The notes under the pieces: model-generated
What the model saw: only the letters and a program-made list of their open reading frames with translations
Told to the model about the DNA's origin: nothing
Database searches by the model: none
Program-made: the position numbers and the translations under genes
Source of the DNA: Methanohalophilus sp. RSK
GTDB taxonomy: Archaea > Halobacteriota > Methanosarcinia > Methanosarcinales > Methanosarcinaceae
Direction: 5' to 3'
Assembly: GCF_003722075.1 (NCBI RefSeq)
Contig: NZ_RDSK01000001.1
Location: 1-64,000 of the forward strand
Length of the DNA: 64,000 bases
In this document: positions 26,882 to 36,242 of the stretch, one piece after another
Numbering within the stretch: position 1 is the stretch's first letter
How the letters are laid out: every line of letters starts with the position of its first letter

Positions 26882-26984
26882 ATATCTGGCTGATTATTAA
26901 TAAATGTTCGGCCACCAGCGGAGTAAATTATAACCATCGTGAAGACCATGAGAAATTAGGGAGAGGAATTTCCAGAGGTTAGCC

Positions 26985-27866
26985 ATGAAAAAATACAACC
27001 CACATGAAAACAGGCCCTCTCATGCAGGCTGGAGAAGAGACCTGTATGATATAATCTTCGAGGCAGATACACCTCTTGGAAAGGCCTTCGATATAGCACT
27101 GATAATTGCCATCCTGGGAAGTGTTGTCATTGTAATGCTGGACACCGTGGAATCCATAACCGCTGTTCACCATCATACTCTCTACATGCTGGAATGGGAT
27201 TTCACCATTCTTTTTACCATCGAATATATGCTGCGACTGATATGTGTCAGAGACAAAAAAAGGTATGCAACCAGTTTTTTTGGTGTGATAGATCTACTGG
27301 CAGTACTGCCTACCTACCTGACAGTAATCCTGCCCGGCGGTCAATACCTCCTTGTAATACGTATCCTGAGACTGTTGCGGATATTCAGGATACTTAAATT
27401 GGTGCAGTACCTCTCAGAAGCCGACCTGCTGATACGGGCACTGCAGGAGAGCCAGCGTAAGATTACATTATTCCTGTTCACTGTTTTGAATCTGGTAGTA
27501 ATTCTGGGTTCTGTTATGTATGTGGTTGAAAGTTCCAATCCCCAGTTCACCAGTATTCCCCAGAGTATTTTCTGGGCAATCGTTACCATAACAACGGTAG
27601 GTTACGGGGATATTATACCCACCACATTCCTGGGAAAGACCATCGCTTCACTGGTAATGATCATCGGTTATTCTATCATCGCTGTACCTACAGGGATAAT
27701 CACACAATCGATAATACGAGTTTCCAAAGAGGAAGACAATAAAAAAGTAAATGAACAGACAAAAGGAAATATATTTTCAAAAAAATGCCCGGGTTGTGCT
27801 TTTCAGGGACATGATCTGGATGCTGCCTACTGTAAACGTTGCGGGGAGAGACTTGAGGAGAAATGA
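26985..27866 (+). CDS. Voltage-gated potassium channel with C-terminal zinc ribbon
   Basis: A 293-residue Kv-type channel subunit. Segments S1-S4 come first, with S4 seen as ILRLLRIFRILKLVQYL carrying regularly spaced Arg and Lys. S5, the pore helix and the filter TTVGYGD follow at about 204-210, then S6. The cytoplasmic tail ends in a zinc ribbon (CPGC and CKRC), unusual for a channel and perhaps a redox or metal sensor; this is inference. GAGGT precedes the ATG. The stop overlaps the copper ATPase start by four bases, so the two are one operon. Confidence 0.92.
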   Translation: MKKYNPHENRPSHAGWRRDLYDIIFEADTPLGKAFDIALIIAILGSVVIVMLDTVESITAVHHHTLYMLEWDFTILFTIEYMLRLICVRDKKRYATSFFGVIDLLAVLPTYLTVILPGGQYLLVIRILRLLRIFRILKLVQYLSEADLLIRALQESQRKITLFLFTVLNLVVILGSVMYVVESSNPQFTSIPQSIFWAIVTITTVGYGDIIPTTFLGKTIASLVMIIGYSIIAVPTGIITQSIIRVSKEEDNKKVNEQTKGNIFSKKCPGCAFQGHDLDAAYCKRCGERLEEK

Positions 27867-29845
27867 AAATGGAGCATGGGGATAATAATGGACATTCGCA
27901 TCATGCAATGATGCTGGAAGATTTCAGGAAACGCTTTTTCGTATCTGTAGTTCTTACATTACCGGTTTTATTCCTGTCACCGATCATCAGACAGGCATTG
28001 GAAAGTGCAGGAGTGAGCCTGCCGACAATTGAAGGTACCTCTTATCTGCTTTTTGCCTTTTCCACACTGATCTTCTTCTACGGTGGCAAGCCCTTCCTTA
28101 CCGGTCTGCTGGATGAACTCAGATCCCGCCAGCCCGGCATGATGACATTGATTGCCGTTGCCATCAGTGTGGCCTATATTTACAGCAGCCTTGTGGTTTT
28201 CGGTCTGGCAGGCAAATTCTTTTTCTGGGAACTGGCAACCCTTATCGACATCATGCTCCTGGGCCACTGGATCGAGATGAGATCTGTAATGGGAGCCTCC
28301 ATGGCTCTTGAGGAACTGGCAAAACTCATGCCCTCAAAAGCCCATCGTCTGGGAAAAAATGGTGAGGTAGAGGATGTAGCACTGAACGATTTACAGAATG
28401 GGGACAGGTTGCTGGTCAAACCGGGAGAAAAGCTTCCTGCTGATGGCAGGGTGGCAAAAGGGCAATCCTCGGTCAATGAAGCAATGTTATCCGGGGAAAC
28501 CACTCCGGTATCCAAAGAAAAAGACGATGAAGTAATTGGAGGTTCCATCAACGGGGAAGGGTCCCTGGAGATTATTATCGAAAAAACCGGTTCCGATTCA
28601 TTCCTCTCCCAGGTAATTGAACTTGTAAAACAGGCCCAGGAAAGTCGCTCCCGTGCACAGGACCTGGCCAACAGAGCCGCCCTGTGGCTGACTATCATAG
28701 CCTTAAGTGCAGGTGCTGTAACGCTTTTTGCCTGGGCTAATCTGGCAGGTTATGATTTTGCCTTTTCCCTGGAAAGAGCGGTTACAGTGATGGTAATCAC
28801 ATGTCCCCATGCCCTTGGCCTGGCAATTCCCCTTGTGATTGCAGTATCCTCTGCACTGGCCGCCAACAACGGACTGCTGATCAAGGACAGGGCTGCCTTT
28901 GAAAAAGCCCATGAGGTCGATGCGGTGGTTTTTGACAAGACCGGGACCCTGACTGAAGGAAAATTCGGGGTCACCGACATAATTCCCTTTGAGAATGTAT
29001 CAGAAGAGGAAATCCTGAAACTGGCTGCTTCAGTAGAAGCTGAATCGGAACATTCCATAGCCCGGGGTATTGTGGAATCAGCAGAGGAAAAATATCCTAT
29101 TGAGGATTTCAACAGTATCCCCGGCAAGGGAGCGTACGCAACAGTTGAGGACAGGCAGATCACAGTTGCAAGTGGCTCCTATATAGCTGACCAGGGGTTC
29201 GAACCTGACGCAGCTGAAACAGAGGGGTTAACATCTCAGGGTAAGACTGTTGTTTTCGTGGTTGAGGAGGATAAATTGATAGGTGCTATAGCCCTTGCAG
29301 ATATTATACGTCCTGAATCAAAACAGGCAATAGCTGCCCTGAAAGAGAGAGGTATACGCTGCATGATGCTTACCGGGGATAATGAAAATGTAGCTGGCTG
29401 GGTATCGGAAAGTATAGGCCTTGACGAGTATTTTGCTGAAGTGCTTCCACAGGAAAAAGAGGGGAAGATTAGGGATATCCAGGACCGTGGACTGCGTGTG
29501 GCAATGACAGGTGATGGTGTGAATGATGCACCTGCCCTGGCCCGTGCAGACCTGGGCGTGGCCATAGGGGCTGGAACGGATGTGGCTGTGGAGACGGCGG
29601 ATATTGTGCTGGTACGCAGCAATCCTCTGGATATAATAACTGTTCTGGATCTCTCAGCAAAAACCTACGGGAAAATGAAGCAGAACCTGTTCTGGGCCAC
29701 AGGTTACAATGCCATTGCCATCCCACTTGCAGCAGGGGTGCTGGCGGGATAGGGAATCCTGCTGTCTCCGGCTGTGGGAGCGGTGCTTATGTCGCTGAGT
29801 ACGGTTATTGTTGCTGTAAATGCAAAGTTGTTATCCCTTGATTGA
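27863..29845 (+). CDS. copB: Copper-exporting P1B ATPase (CopB type) with in-frame UAG
   Basis: A P1B ATPase with a short His-rich N terminus (HGDNNGHSHH), SGET in the actuator domain, the CPH metal motif in M6 (CPHALGLAIP), DKTGTLT and GDGVNDAP. CPH with a His-rich tail marks CopB-type Cu/Ag pumps. The frame meets TAG at 29750-29752 (codon 630). After it the same frame continues for 30 codons, GILLSPAVGAVLMS and so on, to TGA at 29843. Those residues are the conserved last helix of the family, so the true protein needs UAG to be read, most likely as pyrrolysine, giving 660 residues. If UAG were a stop the pump would lose its final membrane helix. A recent nonsense mutation is the alternative. 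Confidence 0.85.
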
Positions 29846-29885
29846 ACTCCAATAGATAGCGGAAATTGACTAAAATATTATGACC

Positions 29886-29909
29886 AAATGAAACTACAAG
29901 ATTTCATTT
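29886..29909. terminator. Bidirectional terminator between convergent genes
   Basis: The perfect 8-bp stem AAATGAAA/TTTCATTT with loop CTACAAGA lies between the copper ATPase gene and the interrupted beta-helix gene. On the + strand it is followed by TTCTATATTTTTTCTT. It overlaps the stop codon of the gene on the other strand. Confidence 0.6.
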
Positions 29910-30947
29910 TCTATATTTTTTCTTAACTATGAATACTACCAAAATCACAAGAAATACTATCGTAAACCCAGGAAAAGGTATAGTTGAAACTTCTTTGTCG
30001 TTGACCTGATTCCGGTAAATATGATTTTCAGCATATTCTGCCTCATTTATGCCTTTACTATTATTCAATAATAAATTTTCTTTTACTGTATTATTGATAG
30101 AATCTTCAAATAATAATCCATTTTGGGTATTAGAAGATATATTATTATTCCCGATTATATTATTAGTAGAAGATATAAAATATATCCCATTTCGATTGTT
30201 AAAGCTTATGTGATTAAAGAATATTTCATTACTAGCAGATGATTCAAAAAGCATACCGTTCCATTCACTAAATTGAATAGTATTATTTTCAAGGATGTTA
30301 TTATTCGAACGCTCTACGAAAATTCCATCAAAACCACTTGCAATAATACTATTTTCTTCAATCATATTCCCGACAGACAAAACAACGCCTATACCATTAT
30401 GATTGTTTAACAAAATATTGTTGCTTATTGTACAATTATTTACTTCATCTAGATAAATTCCAGCCTTTTCAGGACCTTCAACTCCACTTATTGTAAAACC
30501 TTTCACGGTAACATTATCTGAAGTAATGAGACTGTCGGAAAAGTGGTGAAATCGAAACATTTCAAGCAATGACTGAAAGTAAAACGCTATGCTGTGTTGC
30601 ACTGTATTTAATGGATATGTTATAATTTTCTTGAATATGGGCTTTTCCGACAATCTCAAGTAATATTAAAAACATTATTTATTGGATCTTCAGCTCTAAC
30701 AATACAATCATCAGCATTTTCAGAAAACGACGTTACGGTCAATTCTTTATTGATATTGATATTTTCCACATAAGTTCCATTGTAAACTAATATCGTGTCA
30801 CCAACATTTGCCTTTTTTACAGCATTCTCTATTTTCAGGTAATCACTGTCCCCACCATCATTTACACTTATTACTTTTGCAGATGTTAATCCTGAAAATA
30901 TTATGACGAAAATCAACGCAAAAGTTAATACCCCCAATACTTTTCAT
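29904..30947 (-). pseudogene. NosD-like beta-helix surface protein, broken by a MITE and a frameshift
   Basis: The gene encodes a secreted parallel beta-helix protein: an N-terminal signal (ending SGLTSA), a NosD-like start (GGDSDYLKIENAVKKANVGDTI), then many right-handed helix turns with NNI/NNN ladders, and a C-terminal PGF motif, helix and Lys/Arg tail. It is split at 30657/30528 by a 130-bp insertion. Removing the insertion and one 7-bp target copy joins VFNIT to SDNVTVKGF in frame. In addition the well-placed ATG at 30947 (GGAGG six bases upstream) is out of frame by one base with the signal peptide, which is open only from TTG 30937. So the gene carries two lesions and is probably dead. 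Confidence 0.88.
30528..30657. mobile_element. 130-bp MITE with 16-bp inverted repeats and 7-bp target duplication
   Basis: The element begins GAGACTGTCGGAAAAG and ends CTTTTCCGACAATCTC, inverted repeats with one mismatch. It is flanked on both sides by AAGTAAT (30521-30527 and 30658-30664). It has no coding capacity, so it needed a transposase from elsewhere. Excision in silico restores the host reading frame exactly, which confirms both boundaries. Confidence 0.92.
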
Positions 30948-31012
30948 CACTTTCCTCCCTCTTTTATAAGCGATTTTAAATCTAAATTTATGATATACAC
31001 CAGCTTACTGTC

Positions 31013-33484
31013 TTAAACTCTCTTCCACAGATTCAATCCACTCTCGTCCAATAATTTATAAAACTGAATTTTCAAAAAATCAGTAATTACAAAAGCCATT
31101 ATGGAATAAACCCATACAAAAGAGGCCAGTCCCCAACCTATGGGAGTAATGTATATTCCATATACCACAATTAAAGTCGCTATTAATTTTGTGATTATCG
31201 TTGACCAGAATAAGATGCCACTAGGTCTTATGGACCAGAAAGGTCCTTTTGTACGAGCCAAAAAAATTGTCAAGTGTCCTGCAACTGCAAGTTTAAGGAA
31301 TATGAAAGATTGAATTGCACCTTGGCCCAAATTTAATACATGTTCGCCAATATAAAAAATAAGAAAAGAAGATATAACTCCTATTATACCCAGAAAAGTA
31401 GCCATACTCAAAATTTCCCTCATATTCCATTTATCAGGCAGGTTGGAATATCTGACATTATCATAAGCAATCGCCATTATCGGAGCATCATTAAATAAAG
31501 CGAGCAGAACTATCATAAGAGCAGTTACCGGATAGAAATTAAAAATTAAGATAGATAGCGTAATGAAAAACAGGACTCGTACTGTTTCAGCAATCCGATA
31601 AATGGAATAACTTTTCATACGTTGAAATATCATACGGCTTTCTTTGATAGCATCAACAATCACTGAAAGACCGGCTTTGGTAAATACGATATCTGCTGCG
31701 GATTTTGCTGCATCTGTAGCGCCTGCAACTGCAATACCTACATCAGCTTTTTTCAAAGCAGGCGCATCATTTACACCATCACCTGTCATTCCCATGATGT
31801 GTCCTCTTTTTTGCAAAACTTCAACAATATGATATTTGTGTTCTGGAAATACCTGGGCAAATCCATCAGCTTTTTCAATACATTTCCCAGCTTTCTCATC
31901 GGATTTGTCAAAAATAGAAGATTCAGTAACAATATTTGTGTTTAGCTTAACTTGTTTTGCAATTTGTTTGGCGATAGCAAGATGGTCCCCAGTAACCATT
32001 TTGATGTCAACACCCATGGATTGTGCATTCATTATCGTTTCAGCTGAATCATCATATGGTGGATCGTACAAAGCAATTATACCCAATACGTCCCATTTTC
32101 CCTCCATATCACCTTTTGCCACCCCAAGTGCACGATAGCCTTTTGAAGCAAAAGTGTCCACAGTTTCTTGAACTTGCTCTATCATCTGTTTATCAGTATC
32201 TGCCATTTTCAATATAACCTGAGGTGCCCCTTTTGCAAACCTGAATTTTTCACCTTGATCACTTTCAACTGTAACTTCGCTGCGCTTTATAACAGGATCA
32301 AAAGGCTTGAAATCCATTACCTGATATTTTTCAGATTTATCTGTAATGTCTCTTATAGTATTGATCTTGGAGATTATTGCATTATCAATAGGGTCACGGT
32401 CTTCCTCTCTTGATGCAAGTAATCCTGCCAGGTATACATCTGTACTATCAAATCCATCAAAAGATACCACATCTGCCAAAGCGAGCTTATTCTGGGTAAT
32501 AGTACCGGTCTTATCGGAGCAGAGTACATCCATTCCAGCCATTTCTTCTATGGAGGTAAGCTTACTGACAATAGCTTCCTTTTTAGCAAGATTCATGGCT
32601 CCTACTGCCATTGAAACAGATAGAACTGCCGGCAATGCTGCAGGAATAGCCGCAACCGTAAGCACAAGAGCAAATTGTAAAGTATCTAATAGGCTTTCGT
32701 GGCGAAACAGTGCCGCAAGAAAAATAATTACCACCAGAAGCGATGCAAGGACAATGAGATAATCCCCGATCTTAATTATAGCTTTTTGGAAATGACTTTG
32801 AGTTTTGGCTTCTGCTATCAGCTTGGTAGTTTTTCCAAAATATGTATTCATGCCTGTAGAAATCACAAGTGCATCCATTTCACCCTGTTGAACAACAGAA
32901 CCGGAATAAGCAATATCTGAAACATGTTTTTCCACAGGAAGGGATTCACCTGTTAATGCAGATTCATCGATTTCTAAATATTCTCCATCTATTAGTTTAG
33001 CATCCGCTGGGACAATATCTCCTAAACGCACCCTTACAATATCTCCAGGAACGAGCTCACGTGAAGGGATTTCAGACCATTTACCATCGCGTTTCACTTT
33101 GGCATTCAAAGCCATTTTTTTCTTTAATAGCTCAATAGCATTGTCGGCTTTATTCTCTTGCCAGAACCCTACAACTGCATTTAATAACAAAAGAATAGAA
33201 ATTATTATGAAATCTTCCCATTTTTGTATTATCAATGATAGAATAATAGCTACTTCAATCATCCACGGAATGGGACCCCAAAAATATCCAAAAATTTTTT
33301 TTAATGGACTTGCTTTTTTCTCTATAATCTCGTTATATCCGTATTTTTGAATTCTTTTTTGGGATTCCGAGACAGATAGTCCATTATTAGAAGAAGAAAG
33401 TCGCTTAAACATCTCGTCTACTGAAGTGACAGCTATGTCTTCCTGTTTAACACCTTCAGAAGTCTTCATACTATCATTATCCAA
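31013..33484 (-). CDS. Plasma-membrane-type proton-pumping P-type ATPase
   Basis: An 823-residue P3A ATPase related to fungal and plant H+-ATPases and their archaeal homologues. It shows the cation ATPase N domain, TGES, DKTGTIT at about residue 325, GDGVNDAP, and PAALP in M4, with a fully hydrophobic C-terminal half and no regulatory tail. It expels protons and sets membrane potential or pH. The start is unclear: TTG at 33484 and ATG at 33469 both fit, and neither has a good ribosome binding site. The base composition is more AT-rich than most neighbours, and the flanks hold a MITE-disrupted gene and a permease pseudogene, so this segment may be acquired. Confidence 0.9.
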   Translation of the reverse strand: MDNDSMKTSEGVKQEDIAVTSVDEMFKRLSSSNNGLSVSESQKRIQKYGYNEIIEKKASPLKKIFGYFWGPIPWMIEVAIILSLIIQKWEDFIIISILLLLNAVVGFWQENKADNAIELLKKKMALNAKVKRDGKWSEIPSRELVPGDIVRVRLGDIVPADAKLIDGEYLEIDESALTGESLPVEKHVSDIAYSGSVVQQGEMDALVISTGMNTYFGKTTKLIAEAKTQSHFQKAIIKIGDYLIVLASLLVVIIFLAALFRHESLLDTLQFALVLTVAAIPAALPAVLSVSMAVGAMNLAKKEAIVSKLTSIEEMAGMDVLCSDKTGTITQNKLALADVVSFDGFDSTDVYLAGLLASREEDRDPIDNAIISKINTIRDITDKSEKYQVMDFKPFDPVIKRSEVTVESDQGEKFRFAKGAPQVILKMADTDKQMIEQVQETVDTFASKGYRALGVAKGDMEGKWDVLGIIALYDPPYDDSAETIMNAQSMGVDIKMVTGDHLAIAKQIAKQVKLNTNIVTESSIFDKSDEKAGKCIEKADGFAQVFPEHKYHIVEVLQKRGHIMGMTGDGVNDAPALKKADVGIAVAGATDAAKSAADIVFTKAGLSVIVDAIKESRMIFQRMKSYSIYRIAETVRVLFFITLSILIFNFYPVTALMIVLLALFNDAPIMAIAYDNVRYSNLPDKWNMREILSMATFLGIIGVISSFLIFYIGEHVLNLGQGAIQSFIFLKLAVAGHLTIFLARTKGPFWSIRPSGILFWSTIITKLIATLIVVYGIYITPIGWGLASFVWVYSIMAFVITDFLKIQFYKLLDESGLNLWKRV

Positions 33485-33754
33485 AATTATCCAAACCCCT
33501 TAACTAGAAAGATTGTCTAGTAAGTCAATTTCCCCACAATAAGAGTAGAACAAGTTTTGTATATATCCTTTTGGATTCTATGATTCTAGCAATTTATATA
33601 TTTATAAATATATCATATTTTATTGTAATGAAGTATTGTTTGTGAACACAGAAACTGCAGATAAATATTCAATACACTTCTTCGAACCACCTGCTGACAT
33701 AAGATTACACTTCCAATCTAAAACAGTAGTAAATTATTAAGGATGATTTTTTAG

Positions 33755-34597
33755 TCAATTTCGTATCTTTATCGATCTATTGCAATATTTCCTATATATA
33801 GCTTCTGTAATAAAACAAGATACCAGAATAAGAGTTGCTGCAGATTTATTCAACTGGTAATATACAAGGATACAAAAAAATACTATACTACTTACAAGGG
33901 AAGCCCAAATCAAATAAGGTTTGGCTCCAGTTTCTTTATATAAATGTAAGTGACCATAATTTACAGCTATATATATTATTAATAAAGAAGCACTTGCTAT
34001 CATCCCGATACCCGCAAGATTCAAGAAATTAGTGCATAATCTTTAGCTTGGGATATTTCCGGAAGGGAAAGATTGCCTACAACTGCCAGACTTACAAGTA
34101 CATAAATGAATATGACTATCAATACACTCAAATAAAGGGCTCTTGGAAGGGTTTTTTGAGGATTGTCCATATCTTCAGCTGCATTAGTAATCAGACCAAA
34201 ACCTTGGTAAGCAAGGAATAACATGCCTGCGCCAAAAAGGATATGTGACGTACCAGAAAAAGTTGATAATGACAAATTTGAAGGTTCAATAAAAAAACAT
34301 TCCTGATAGGGCAAAAAGCAAGAGAATACCTACTTTTATTGATACAATAAAAACTTCAGATTTACCTACAGCTTTTGCACCTATGAAATTTATTAAAGTA
34401 AAAACAAGTATTATTGATGTAGAAAAGACATTGGACCAAATCTGAGCTGACCCGGAAGGAAGAAAAGTCATAGCATAGTAGGATAATCCTTTAGCATATA
34501 AAGCAAGCCCAAATATATAACCTACCCACAGAAGGACATTAAGCCCTCCGCCTAGAACCCCGTCACCAAGTCCTCTTACCAGAATTACTTTGCTAAA
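33755..34597 (-). pseudogene. Degenerate APC-family amino acid permease
   Basis: Three overlapping frames on the minus strand together read as the middle of an amino acid permease: GLGDGVLGGGLNVLLWVGYI, then TLINFIGAKAVG, then FLAYQGFGLITNAAEDMDNP with the conserved helix 6 motif, then NLAGIGMIASASL. The first frame change falls in a T7 run at about 34297, the second at about 34022 with some loss of sequence. The N-terminal helices are missing. It cannot make a working transporter. The 270 bases between this and the H+-ATPase gene show nothing else. Confidence 0.88.
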
Positions 34598-34720
34598 TCA
34601 TCCTCAGTGATTTAAATAATTATTTACATGTAGATTCTTCTTAGGCATCTATTTTGTATTTAAACAGAGTTAATCATTATATAGTTTAATATGAAATAAA
34701 AATAGCAAATAGTTATTAAC

Positions 34721-34730
34721 TTATATAAAA
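34721..34730 (+). promoter_or_regulatory. TATA box of ftr
   Basis: TTATATAAAA lies about 100 bases upstream of the ftr start, leaving room for a leader of some 70 bases. It is the best archaeal TATA box in this gap; the start site itself is inferred. Confidence 0.45.
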
Positions 34731-34823
34731 TACTTTAAACCTCACGATATCTACAACGTCGAAGATTATTTGTACTGCAAACAGTATCTCCTTTGTACCC
34801 TTAATTAAAGAGCAGGTGTCATT

Positions 34824-35717
34824 ATGGAAATTAACGGAGTAGAAATCGAAGATACTTTTGCAGAAGCATTCCCGATAAAGATCGGAAGAGTACTGATCAC
34901 AGCCGTGAACGAAAAATGGGCAAGGGTAGCTGCACAGGAAGCTACAGGTTTTGGTACTTCTGTCATCATGTGTCCCGCAGAAGGCGGTATCGAAAGGGTT
35001 GCCAGTCCTGATGAAACCCCTGATGGAAGACCTGGTGTTTACATCCAGCTCTGCACCTTCGGCTACAAATCCCTGGAAGAACAGCTCCTGGAAAGACTGG
35101 GCCAGTGTGTACTGACCGCTCCCACAACAGCAATGTACAACGGTCTCCCGGATGCTGAAAAACAGTTTGACACTGGTTTCAAGCTCAAATTCTTCGCAGA
35201 CGGTACAGAATCCGAAACCGAAGTCGGTGGCAGGAAAGCCTACAAGATCCCAATGATGGAAGGCGATTTTATTACCGAGCACTCCATGGGTGGAGTAAAA
35301 GGTGTAGCAGGCGGAAACTTCTTCATCTTCGGCGACTGCCAGATGAGTGGCCTCAATGCCGCAGAGGCAGCAGTTGAAGCCATAGAAAAGGTCGAAGGCT
35401 CCATCACCCCATTCCCCGGTGGTATCGTGGCCAGTGGTTCCAAACCAGGTGCCAACAAGTACACTTTCCTCAAGGCAACCGCAAACGAAAAGTTCTGCCC
35501 CTCCATCAGGGACCAGATCGAGGATACCCAGATCCCCGAAGGTGTGGGAGCAGTTTACGAGATCGTTATCAACGGTGTCAGCGAGGAAGCAATTTCCAGC
35601 GCAATATCCGCCGGTATAAAGGCATCCGTAAAGGTTCCGGGTATCAAAAAGATCTCCGCAGGCAACTACGGCGGAAACCTTGGCCCCTACAAATTCAATC
35701 TCCATGACCTCGTATGA
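34824..35717 (+). CDS. ftr: Formylmethanofuran:tetrahydromethanopterin formyltransferase
   Basis: A 297-residue enzyme, the usual family length, catalysing transfer of the formyl group between methanofuran and H4MPT, a core step of methanogenesis that runs in the oxidative direction on methylated substrates. It starts MEINGVEIEDTFAEAFPIK and contains TAPTTAMYNGLP and FFIFGDCQMSGLNAAEAA, both characteristic. The protein is rich in acidic residues, as in salt-tolerant Ftr. AGGTG precedes the ATG. It is transcribed from its own TATA promoter; the PH-domain genes follow 36 bases after a T-rich tract and may or may not share its transcript. Confidence 0.97.
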   Translation: MEINGVEIEDTFAEAFPIKIGRVLITAVNEKWARVAAQEATGFGTSVIMCPAEGGIERVASPDETPDGRPGVYIQLCTFGYKSLEEQLLERLGQCVLTAPTTAMYNGLPDAEKQFDTGFKLKFFADGTESETEVGGRKAYKIPMMEGDFITEHSMGGVKGVAGGNFFIFGDCQMSGLNAAEAAVEAIEKVEGSITPFPGGIVASGSKPGANKYTFLKATANEKFCPSIRDQIEDTQIPEGVGAVYEIVINGVSEEAISSAISAGIKASVKVPGIKKISAGNYGGNLGPYKFNLHDLV

Positions 35718-35753
35718 GACGGGGTCCTCTTTTTTCCTTTTTCGGATTCGGTA

Positions 35754-36242
35754 ATGATGCTTGAAAGTGAACCCACTGAGCGTATCGATTCACGTGCATT
35801 GAAATCCTGGTTTGTAAGCGGGCTCTTGCTAGGTATTGTCGCCTTTTCAATTCCATTAACTTACATTTTTCTGATAGGTCCTGCATGGGATTTGCCACGG
35901 GATTGGGGCTGGATAGCTATAGCACTGGTGACAGTATTCACATTATGGTCGGCAATAATTGCACCACAGCTCAGGATACGTTTCTGGCGCTATGAAATAA
36001 GAGAAAATGAAGTAGATATCCAGAACGGTATTTTCATTATCAGAAGAACTCTTATACCTATGGTCAGGATTCAACATGTTGATACTGAACACGGCCCTGT
36101 GATGAGATTCTTCGGGCTGGCAACATTAAGGATCTCCACAGCCGCTACAGACCATTACATTCCCGCTTTATCAAGGGAAAAAGCTGCAGAGCTCATGGGA
36201 GAAATAGCAGCTCTTGCAAGAGTAAGTGATGAAGATGTCTGA
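35754..36242 (+). CDS. Bacterial PH-domain membrane protein, YdbS-like
   Basis: A 162-residue protein with two membrane helices near the N terminus (about 23-45 and 53-75) and a bPH2 domain, seen as RYEIRENEVDIQNGIFIIRRTLIPMVRIQHVDTEHGPVM in part. The same layout defines YdbS of Bacillus, which works with YdbT in resistance to certain antimicrobials, but the role in archaea is unknown. Its 3' end overlaps the next gene, which encodes the YdbT-like partner, so the two form a module. Confidence 0.85.
   Translation: MMLESEPTERIDSRALKSWFVSGLLLGIVAFSIPLTYIFLIGPAWDLPRDWGWIAIALVTVFTLWSAIIAPQLRIRFWRYEIRENEVDIQNGIFIIRRTLIPMVRIQHVDTEHGPVMRFFGLATLRISTAATDHYIPALSREKAAELMGEIAALARVSDEDV

Noticed and set aside
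34716-35705. Open frame of 329 codons on the minus strand opposite ftr
   Set aside because: It mirrors the ftr gene, is rich in Cys, Phe and Tyr in a way typical of antisense frames, and has no ribosome binding site or known motif.
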